The notes beneath the pieces are model-generated. The model was not told where the DNA came from and did no database searches. It was given only the letters and a program-made list of their open reading frames with translations. The translations under genes and the position numbers were made by a program. A stretch of DNA of 23,210 nucleotides from contig JAYMSP010002629.1 in assembly GCA_036897095.1 (NCBI GenBank), forward strand, positions 1-23,210, written 5' to 3'. Every line of letters begins with the position of its first letter. Within the stretch, counting starts at the first letter, position 1. Origin of the DNA: Plantago elongata (taxonomy: Eukaryota > Streptophyta > Magnoliopsida > Lamiales > Plantaginaceae). This document shows, piece after piece, positions 10,862-18,534 of this stretch.

Positions 10862-12935
10862 TCAAAGCAGCCGCAGCTTCCCTGTTACTGAATCCACAGC
10901 TGATCTGCTTCCTGCATTTGTTAATCTTTCGTTGTACGCAAGGGGTAATAAAATTCGAATCAAATGAAACAGAGTAATGCCATCTCATGTATCAGGTAGT
11001 GAAGATAGATTTTCTAACTATAAACGGCAGAACTGTTTGATTTGCAGACTGCTTCACAGGCGTGCAAAAGGTTGAGCATAAACTTTCCATGTTAGGGAAG
11101 AAAGGCATTGATCTGGTGTAATTTTTAAGAATGAGGAAATGGTATGCAACAAATATGATACACGATGAGATATGCATGTGTTGCCCTATATGAGATGATA
11201 TTGTCAAGAACAAACCAGGTCCAATAGCAAGAACTGTCTTTGACCCAGCTGCAACCTACATTAACAGGACTGATTGTTGAGCCACATTCACTATTCAGTT
11301 ATACAGTGCAAGAAGTTCTGTTCGAACAACATAAGAATGGAATAAGACCTGAGTACGTCCTGCGTCAGCCACAGTGAAAGTTGGAAGGCCAATGCTATCA
11401 GCCTCATCCTTCAGCTTGTTCCTTTATAAAGAAAAAAAATGCAAGCATGAATAAGCAGCATAGTTTAGTTGTGAACAGTTGCACCTTTTCCGGATAGTGG
11501 TCAACTCAACTCAGAAGATTTGGAAAGATACAAGTCACCTGCTTACATTTCTTGCTGATTCTTGCATGTAACAACTATTTTGGCTTGTCCACAGTGCTCC
11601 CATTGCCTCAAAAGAGACCTATGGCTACAGTTAAGGAGTTTTTCATGCAGTCAGCTACCATACATTACCATTATTCGGAATGATAAAATACGGAGCATGA
11701 GATTTCATGTACATCCTTGGTATATAAATTGAAAGTATTCCAGAAGGCGACTGATGGGGGTAGTGAGTGCTCTGGACGTTTAGGATGACAAGTAGAGAAT
11801 AAAATAAAAATACTGTGTATAGTAGCTGAGAAATGGAAGTGAATCACAATGCACGCCTAAACATAAGTTGAATCTCCATTCAGAATTACAGTTGTTGTTT
11901 AATTCAGCTAAGTTGGCAAAGTGGAATCTCCATTAAGAATTAGACAGGAGAGGTATTTGTGATCTCCTGAACCAATATTGCATACAAAGAAAATAGCTTC
12001 TCCCATTTGCCAGTGTCTCGAATCATGAAACTAGCTAGGTTTTTATTGAGATTTTATTAAGTACATAAGTGGGTAGTGAAGGAACGGTGAGGGGAATAAG
12101 TGGTTGAAATTGTAAGTATGTTGAGCTTATAAAGCAATCAAGTGTTGATATAGAGAGGTCTAAGAGTAAGCAGTGAAGGAGAATATATAGTGAGGTAATT
12201 AAGGTAAGGACGTAAGGTAACCATCCTTAGTTTGCAAGCAAGCAGCAAATTAGTATACATTCGCATAATAGGCAAGAAGTGAAAAAAAGGAAATGGTGAA
12301 ATGAAGTTGGCAGAAATTGCAGTAAGTAATTTAAAGAGAAGCAAGTAAATATAAATATATAGTAGTAGTAAAGGGGTGAAGAAGGGCAGGGCACCTGTGA
12401 ATAAGTTGTGAATACATGGCAGTGGCAGCATCTGCAAAGTAAAGTAAGCAATGGGAATGGAATGTAATGAATGTTGATGATCGATATAAGCAAAAAAATA
12501 GAGAAGAAAAGGACAAGAAAATTAATTAAGCATATATATAGGAGTATGTATGTAGGTTTATAAGTATTATGTATGTATTTTAGGACTTACGAGCACACTG
12601 AGATGCAATCTTTCCAGTTCCCATCTTGAGGTCTTGCCTAACCACCAATACCTATCAATAAATTACTACTAGTAAATGTACGTAGTAAATAGAAGAAGAA
12701 TAAGGAAAAAGCGAGCATACCATCTTGAGGTCGTTGTTGGTGGATGACACAAGTGTTGATGATGGGTTTTTGGAGAAGCTACTACTGCTACTGCTACTGG
12801 TAGTGGGTTTTTTAGAAATGTTGAATAGAAAGCCGCATACGAAGCCGATTATGAGACCTGGAACCAAGTTTTGTGCCTTGAAATTATCTCCTAAACATTG
12901 TTTTTCCTGCATAGATAGGATCATATCATAGGATA

Positions 12936-12968
<33 letters not shown>

Positions 12969-13199
12969 GTTCGATCACAAACACAAATAAAAATAAAAAT
13001 AAAACAATGGATGGATACAATACAGAATTACAGATACAGTCATACAGATACACTAGTAGTAGTAATTATATACTCCAGAACATAGAGAAGAAGAAGATAG
13101 ATATGCATATGTAGGTTAATTAATTGAATTAAATTAGGTTACCTTGTTCTTCTTGGATGATGATTGAGACGGACTAGTTTTGTTGCTACTACGCGGCAT
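10862..13199 (-). CDS. PTH2: Peptidyl-tRNA hydrolase 2 (PTH2 family)
   Basis: It hydrolyses peptidyl-tRNA to recycle tRNA from stalled translation. Eight exons on the minus strand give 193 aa: 13199-13143, 12906-12721, 12651-12591, 12431-12395, 11624-11547, 11421-11349, 11255-11216 and 10911-10862 (TGA). All introns are GT-AG and all codon phases agree. An S/K-rich N-terminus leads to a likely membrane anchor (residues about 33-49, LVPGLIIGFVCGFLFNI), then a serine run (about 55-62). The PTH2 domain fills the rest. It contains VLVVRQDLKMGTGKIASQCA and HAA (82-104), KIVVTCKNQQEMN (129-141), LPTFTVADAGRTQVAAGSKT (152-171) and the terminal VDSVTGKLRLL. These match the eukaryotic Pth2/Bit1 family, which from memory is about 170-190 aa. 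The anchor fits a mitochondrial or other membrane location. Exons 5-7 recur as a broken copy at 15118-15602. Confidence 0.93.
12938..12968. repeat. (TTA)n microsatellite in PTH2 intron 1
   Basis: About ten tandem TTA units lie in PTH2 intron 1 (12907-13142). On the gene strand this is a TAA run that ends about 30 bases before the exon 2 acceptor, so length changes could alter the branch-point region. It is a likely polymorphic marker. Confidence 0.9.
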
Positions 13200-13534
13200 C
13201 AATCCGGCCCGGCGGTTGGTTGGTTCAATTTTACTAGTAGTAGAGTACTTATCTATCTATCTATCATACCAAACTACCAAACCAAACCAAAATGGTGGTG
13301 GAGATCAGATTACAACATAACCTCCCTCCCCAATTACGTACTACTGTACTAGCACTAAATTGCTCTACTCAAACTAACTCCCTCACCTCACCTGCTCACT
13401 CAGCTCAGCTCAATCACACTTCACAAAGATAAGAAGAAGAAGAAGAACAGCACGACGTCGTTACTATATTTTCTTTTTCGTTCATGGGCTGCCTCCAAAC
13501 ATCAATTCAATTCAATTCTATTCTATTATTGCCC

Positions 13535-13564
13535 GGCCCAATTCAACTCCATTACAATTGGGCC
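13535..13564. promoter_or_regulatory. Two inverted site II elements (TGGGCC) upstream of PTH2
   Basis: GGCCCA at 13535-13540 and TGGGCC at 13559-13564 form an inverted pair about 335-365 bases upstream of the PTH2 start codon. In plants, TGGGCC/T site II elements bound by TCP factors are frequent in promoters of translation and mitochondrial genes, which would suit a peptidyl-tRNA hydrolase. The same region could also serve the SWIM/RING gene on the other side. Activity is inferred only. Confidence 0.4.
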
Positions 13565-14205
13565 TACCCAACCCACTGCATATCATCATCATCATTCCCT
13601 ATAATACACCTTCCTTCCTTCCATCATATTTTTTTTTTCTCCGGAAAACTTTAACCATAATTGACCTTCAAACTATACGATATAAAAATATAATAAAATT
13701 ATAATATAAAAATATATTTTGTTAAATATAACTTTTTTTATAATTTCCATGTTGCCAGAGTAATCTACGGTCAAACATTGAAATAAAAATTCTTTTTAAA
13801 CAACTTTTATAACATCATTAGTATGTTACGTGACTTATACTACTACCACTACTACAAACGGGAACCGGATTTGAGATGATATGATATGATATGTGGGAAG
13901 GGAGATACCAATTACTTACGTACCTACAAAACCAAGTCAAAATGAAATGACAGCTACTTTGGTTTGGTTTAACTTAAAATCATGCATTTCTTTTCCCATA
14001 CACAATCCCTCACGTGTCCCCTAATTCATCCCAAAGAATATACGGACGGACGGATGGACCACTATTATAGGTATTAGCGGATCACCACATTTAAACTACA
14101 TTTAAATCCCAAATCCATACCATATATCGATCCTGTCGATAACATTAATATTCATTTGCTACACTAGCCAAATCCAACAGTACCTTCTACCCTCTTCCTA
14201 AATTC
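13565..14205. other. Divergent intergenic region between PTH2 and the SWIM/RING gene
   Basis: No coding region is supported. There is a t-rich then AT-rich part (13627-13810), short repeats such as atgatatgat (about 13877-13892) and cggacggacgga (14043-14054), and a C-rich leader-like stretch just before 14206. The stretch must hold the promoter of the SWIM/RING gene, but I cannot place a TATA box with confidence. Confidence 0.4.
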
Positions 14206-14898
14206 ATGGAATCCCTTGCCTCAACCTCATCTTCCCCACCAGAGCTCCACCGCTCCAACCCCAACCACTTCTCTGACCGCCTCGTCCGTGCAATTTCCCA
14301 CCGTCTCCGCCTCCTTCACCGTGCCGACACCCTGTTCTTCATCCTCGGGGCCACCGGCAACGTCTACACCGTAAACATCTCCTCCACCCCTACATGCACG
14401 TGCCCTGACCGTGCCACTCCATGCAAGCACATACTATTTGTCTTAATCCGTGTGCTCAACATCCCACTCGATGACCCCTGCCTCTGGCGTCACATGCTTC
14501 GACCGTGTCAGCTCGACCGCATACTTAACCAGCCTACCTCTGCTGAGGCACTTGCAAGCGCTGCCCTTAGGGTAAGGTTTCAAAATATGCTCACAGAGTC
14601 GAGACCCGGGGATTCTCGGCTGCATCAGGAAGTGGCAGCTGAAGGCGGAGGGACGTGTCCAGTGTGTTTGGAGGTGATGGGGAAGGAGGAGAAAGTTGTA
14701 GGTTGTAGAACTTGCAAGAATGTTATACATGAGGAGTGTTTCTTGGCTTGGAAGCGGAGTTGCCGAAGGCGGTCGCTTACTTGTGTGTTGTGCCGTGCAA
14801 GGTGGCAGAATGTCCGCGGTGCCGATGAGCCCCAGAAGTATATGAATCTGTCAGCCTATGTTGATGAAGATGATTTTATGGATTTGTTATGCAGTTAG
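14206..14898 (+). CDS. SWIM and RING zinc finger protein, probable E3 ubiquitin ligase (ZSWIM2-like)
   Basis: One exon encodes 230 aa and ends with TAG. A SWIM zinc finger (C-X-C-Xn-C-X-H) is seen at C64, C66, C73 and H75 (CTCPDRATPCKH). The RING-type finger has cysteines and histidine in C4HC3 order: C151, C154, C167, C170, H175, C178, C193, C196 (CPVC, CRTC, HEEC, CVLC), followed by RARW. The pairing of SWIM and RING is the pattern of animal ZSWIM2 and of plant proteins annotated as ZSWIM2-like or MEKK1-like. The expected role is substrate-directed ubiquitin transfer; substrate and location are unknown. The start is the first ATG, followed by a S/P-rich, probably disordered segment. The coding strand is strongly C-rich in the first half and G-rich in the second half. 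PTH2 lies divergently upstream. Confidence 0.93.
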   Translation: MESLASTSSSPPELHRSNPNHFSDRLVRAISHRLRLLHRADTLFFILGATGNVYTVNISSTPTCTCPDRATPCKHILFVLIRVLNIPLDDPCLWRHMLRPCQLDRILNQPTSAEALASAALRVRFQNMLTESRPGDSRLHQEVAAEGGGTCPVCLEVMGKEEKVVGCRTCKNVIHEECFLAWKRSCRRRSLTCVLCRARWQNVRGADEPQKYMNLSAYVDEDDFMDLLCS

Positions 14899-15117
14899 AT
14901 TGTTGATTAGTTAGATAATTAAGATAGGTATTAATAACGTGCACATAACGTAACGTAGTTTTCTAATCTATATATAAAACAATTTGTACATATGTTAACC
15001 AATTTCAGTTTTTTCATGATTTAGAAAGATTATTGAAAACAGAGCTAATTTGTTCCTTGTGATCTTACTCTGTATTGTACACACAAACTTACATAAAACA
15101 TTAGTGATAATGATGAT
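14899..15117 (+). other. 3' flank of the SWIM/RING gene
   Basis: AT-rich sequence following the stop, probably the 3' UTR up to about 15080. It ends at the left edge of the duplicated PTH2 segment. No other feature was seen. Confidence 0.4.
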
Positions 15118-15602
15118 ACTTGATCACACGATGAGATATGCATGCGTTGCCATATATGAGATGATATTGTCAAGAACAAACCAGATCCAATAGCAAGAGC
15201 TGTCTTTGACCCAGCTGCAACCTACATTAACAGGACTGAGTTGTTGAGCCACATTCACTATTCAGTTATACAGTCAAGAAGTTCTGTTCGAACAACATAA
15301 GAATGGAATAAGACCTGTACGTCCTGCGTCAGCCACAGTGAAAATTGGAAGGCCAATGCTATTAGCCTCATCCTTCAGCTTGTTCCTTAATTTATAAAGA
15401 AAAAAAATGAATAAGCAGCATCATTTAGTTGTGAAAAACCTTTTCCAGATAGTGGTCAACTCAACTCAGAAGATTTGGAAAGATACAAGTCACCTGCTTA
15501 CATTTCTTGCTGATTCTTGCATGTAACAACTATTTTAGCTTGTTCACAGTGCTCCAATTGCCTCAAAAGAGACCTATGGCTACAGTTAAGGAGTTTTTCA
15601 TC
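15118..15602 (-). pseudogene. PTH2 pseudogene fragment (exons 5-7)
   Basis: This segment aligns with about 11154-11645 in the same orientation and carries copies of PTH2 exons 5, 6 and 7 and the introns between them. Around exon 5 I count three differences in about 106 bases, and elsewhere a few small gaps. Exons 1-4 and 8 are absent. The exon 6 copy has lost two bases at its end (cctgtacg instead of cctgagtacg), which breaks the frame. In the exon 5 copy, WEHCG reads LEHCE. It therefore cannot encode a working hydrolase. Because introns are kept it came from DNA, not from spliced RNA. Directly at 15602 it joins a copy of the 8028-8392 block. Confidence 0.9.
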
Positions 15603-15967
15603 TGAAATTAAAAATTCAGATTGCTTTCTAGTGCAGGATTCCGGCTCTACAAATACACTGAAATTTTCTATAATGCGAGAAACAATTTGTAAAAGAATAA
15701 ATAAAGAAACACCCAATCTCAAATACTCAATACATGACATGAGCGATAATGGAACGAATCTAAAAGGGATGAGTAATATCATAACAGAACAACATAACTT
15801 TTGGCAGGCTGGTCTTGCTCAGATAAAAGCAAACGATTCTAAATATATAGGAATAGATAAGCAAATGCATGAATAAATCAGCGCATAACAAAAATGCTCT
15901 GGTATCTGAAAGATTAAGGAAAGCAGCAGTACTGCATTCTACATAGAGTAATCTAAGGCTTATGCTT
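15603..15967. repeat. Second copy of the 8028-8392 block
   Basis: It aligns in the same orientation with 8028-8392 over its whole length, with more differences and gaps than the adjoining PTH2-derived part. The left edge touches the PTH2 fragment without spacer. The right edge is where the text taaggcttatgcttag begins to differ from taaggctcatgctttatt at 8379-8396. It is non-coding as far as I can see. Confidence 0.78.
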
Positions 15968-16095
15968 AGAAGAGCAACTGAATGATGAAGTCAACTTGCT
16001 TGATCGACAAAAAAAGTCATGAGGCATATAGTCTGTATCATCCTAACTTTCTAAGGCTTATGCTTAGAAAGCAGCAGTACTACATTCCTAACTTT
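15919..16095. repeat. Local rearranged short duplication
   Basis: The motifs gaaagcagcagtact-cattc (15919-15939) and ctaaggcttatgcttagaa (15952-15971) both recur at 16051-16088, but in the reverse order. Another short motif, cctaactttctaag / cctaactttgtag, repeats at about 16042 and 16087. The pattern suggests a small secondary duplication or repair event at the right edge of the larger duplication. Confidence 0.65.
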
Positions 16096-16276
16096 GTAGA
16101 TCATGCCTGACGTATCATCCAAAAGTGAGATACACCTTCTAATTCAAAGTGAGTACTAATTTGAATTAGGTACTTGCAACAAGTGGTTTCCTTCTGACAA
16201 TAGTTTAATTAGAGCGAAGAGAAACATGCCATATACTAGTAGCAGATTATAGCATGTAGAAGGGGACACCACACCC

Positions 16277-16574
16277 AAGGGCGGAGATATAGTTGGGCTA
16301 GGTGTGTCTCCAGCCACACCCGATCCCCACTTTTCATTATATATATGATACTTTTTATTAATTAATTTCATTTAAATTTTAAATTTTATCATGCATACTA
16401 CTAAAATTTTACATTTATAAATTTTATTTAAACTTTTAATTTGTAAAAAGTTAGATTTATGGCCACGGTGTATAGTATTTTTGGGTATAAGTAGTGTAAA
16501 TTTTTAATCGAATTTTCACCGTTTGTTTTTATAGTCACAACTCACATGTTAGTTTGGTTCCTGGCTCCGCCCCC
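16277..16574. mobile_element. MITE with GGGCGGAG terminal repeats
   Basis: The left end is aagggcggagatatag and the reverse complement of the right end is gggggcggagccagg; they share the GGGCGGAG core. The interior is AT-rich and non-coding, with gtgtgtctccagccacaccc near the left. Elements with such ends are common in plant genomes. I could not fix a target-site duplication, although both flanks hold accac-type sequence, so the superfamily (Mutator or hAT) stays open. Likely one-ended relatives lie at about 3951 and 17321. Confidence 0.55.
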
Positions 16575-17320
16575 GACCACCCACCACACCGGTTTTAAAC
16601 AACAATAACAACAGTGAGAGGTAAATGAGCAGGTGTATGCATGCCAGTATTGGTTGAAACCGAACCGATAGATTTCACTTAGCTTTTTCCCAAAATTGAA
16701 GCTGTGGAGACAGTTGATTCCAGCTTATTATCTGAAATCTAGTTCCATTGGTTTGATCACACACAACATCTATGATCATCAGTCAGAAGTAAAACGAATA
16801 TTGTATAGATAGAGATCTAGTAGAGCAGCAGCAGAAGATTAAATGAAGTCAAGGATCAAAATTGCAAAACGATCCCGCCAAAAAGACTTCTAGAACGTCC
16901 TCTTTGAATGTATTTTACTACTATGAAATTCGAAGGACTATTCACAAAGATGATCAGTCTTGCCAATGTCCCTTTATTAATGTTAGACTTCTCACTAATT
17001 CAAAGTAGTAATATAAAACACAATAGTGGGTGTGTGTGGAAGAAGAGATTTTTGCTCAATTTGGTTGATCACAGTACAATTCCACCAGAATGATCAAAAT
17101 AGCCAATTCTCACATACGGCGTGCGTGAGAGACACCCCTCTTTTCCTTTTCATTCTTTTCTACTGAGAATTCTCATCTTATGTCTTTTCATCCAAATCAA
17201 TTTTGTAGCCCGCAAAAACAAATTAAATTTATAAAACTATACCATCAATTTTTTTATCTTCCTCTGAACTTCATGACGATATAAATTATTCTAGATTTGG
17301 ATAATATATGGATCGAATCT
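16575..17320. other. Gene-free DNA
   Basis: No supported coding region. A 61-codon open frame at 16908-17093 has no recognisable family and looks like chance. The text around 17110-17130 (acggcgtgcgtgagagacacc) is GC-richer than its surroundings but unassigned. Confidence 0.4.
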
Positions 17321-17425
17321 AAGGGCGAAGTAGGCGGGCTCGCATGAGCCCGTCGAAGTTAGGTCCGGCAGCCGGTGCTCGATTGCTTATCGATGGCGCC
17401 GCTTCCGTAATTGCTAAACCTTCCA
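17321..17425. repeat. GC-rich repeat fragment with hairpin
   Basis: A GC-rich island in AT-rich DNA starts with aagggcgaag, similar to the terminus at 16277. It holds an inverted repeat gggctc-gcat-gagccc (17336-17351). It is probably a remnant of the GGGCGGAG family or of a related element; no coding sequence is visible. Confidence 0.4.
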
Positions 17426-17542
17426 ATCTATTTTGATGCACTTCACCATAAAGTTGTCTATATGTAAATACGCCAACCCTAGGTCGACATATCATTTTAA
17501 TATGTTTTCAAAACGTTTCAATTGATTGAGAATTACCTATTA

Positions 17543-17792
17543 CTTCCTTCATCTCGTCCCATGTTTTCCACATTGACTTTTCGCATACAAACTTTTTCAA
17601 AATTATCAAATTAATTTCAAACTACAAATGTAAAATGTTCAATTAACTTATATTATCTAACTTTAGTCCTTGAAGTATCATAATACAATTTGATCGAGTA
17701 TTTTACATTTGTTATAATTAATTTATAGTCAAAATTAAAAAACTTTATATGCAAAAAGTTAAAGTGAGAAACATAGAATGAAACGAAGAAAG
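17543..17792. mobile_element. Stowaway-like MITE, 250 bp foldback
   Basis: The left end cttccttcatctcgtcccat and the reverse complement of the right end, ctttcttcgtttcattctat, are imperfect inverted repeats. TA flanks both sides (17541-17542 and 17793-17794). The similarity runs inward for about 100 bases per arm (for example cgcatacaaactttttcaaa against tgcatataaagttttttaat), so the transcript would fold into one long hairpin. It is non-coding and would depend on a Tc1/mariner transposase elsewhere. Confidence 0.8.
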
Positions 17793-17794
17793 TA

Positions 17795-18534
17795 CTATAT
17801 TAGAATGGGTATGAAAAGAATTCGCATAGACATCACTTTATCAATATGCCCACAAAAGAATCACTAAGCACCAAAGCATTAATTTAACTTGTTAAACTTG
17901 TAACATCAATTTTAACAAAATATTTAGTGAGATATGAAATACGCTTCACACATATAGTGTATGACGCTGCTTCTAGTTTATAGATAGATAGATTCATTAC
18001 TATCTGATTGCCCTTCTTCTTACCTCTTCAAACTCACTACTTGCTCTTTTATTTTTCATCCATACCCTGCTCTGCCCTTGTAGTTGATTGCTCATATTTC
18101 TATACCTGTTTTTGGCTTCTTAATCTTCAGTACATGCATGTTTATAATACTTCTCAGAAATGCATTTAATCTCAATAAATGTGTTTGGTGTGTATGTGAT
18201 ACGTACTACACCAATGACATCTGATTAGTGCACACATGTAACGTGCATTTGCTTGACAGGAATGTTTTTACAGAGAAACAAACGTACATTACTCGGTACA
18301 AAATATTTGTTTGATGGACCTATATAGTACCAGGTTTCTTAATATCAAGAACTATAAACAAAGACACACGCGCACACGCTGAATTAGAATACAGTACTAA
18401 AGGCAAGCACAGACAATAGAAATTCCTGCTATGCTGCAGCTTATGAGTTATGACTCTATGGCAGTCCAGTTATTCTTATGACATAATCATGTATTCACAT
18501 GAGAACCAAGAATTGGTAAAGTTCTGGTTCCCAT
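17795..18534. other. Gene-free DNA and CCD8 3' flank
   Basis: The right part next to 18535 is the probable 3' UTR of CCD8 on the - strand. The remainder is AT-rich with a short acacgcgcacacg run (about 18364-18376). No other feature is supported. Confidence 0.4.

Noticed and set aside
10764-10988. A 74-codon open frame on the - strand
   Set aside because: It covers PTH2 exon 8 in a different frame from the true one, which ends VDSVTGKLRLL.
10992-11213. A 73-codon open frame on the - strand
   Set aside because: It lies in intron 7 of PTH2, just after exon 7 (the same frame reads through from it), and has no family likeness.
12138-12516. Three overlapping 61-99 codon open frames on the - strand
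   Set aside because: They cover intron 4 and exon 4 of PTH2 in read-through. Only the 37-base exon 4 is coding; the rest is low-complexity intron.
15498-15876. Open frames of 94 and 119 codons on opposite strands
   Set aside because: They lie in the duplicated block; the - frame merely includes the copied PTH2 exon 5 and the + frame has no recognisable family.
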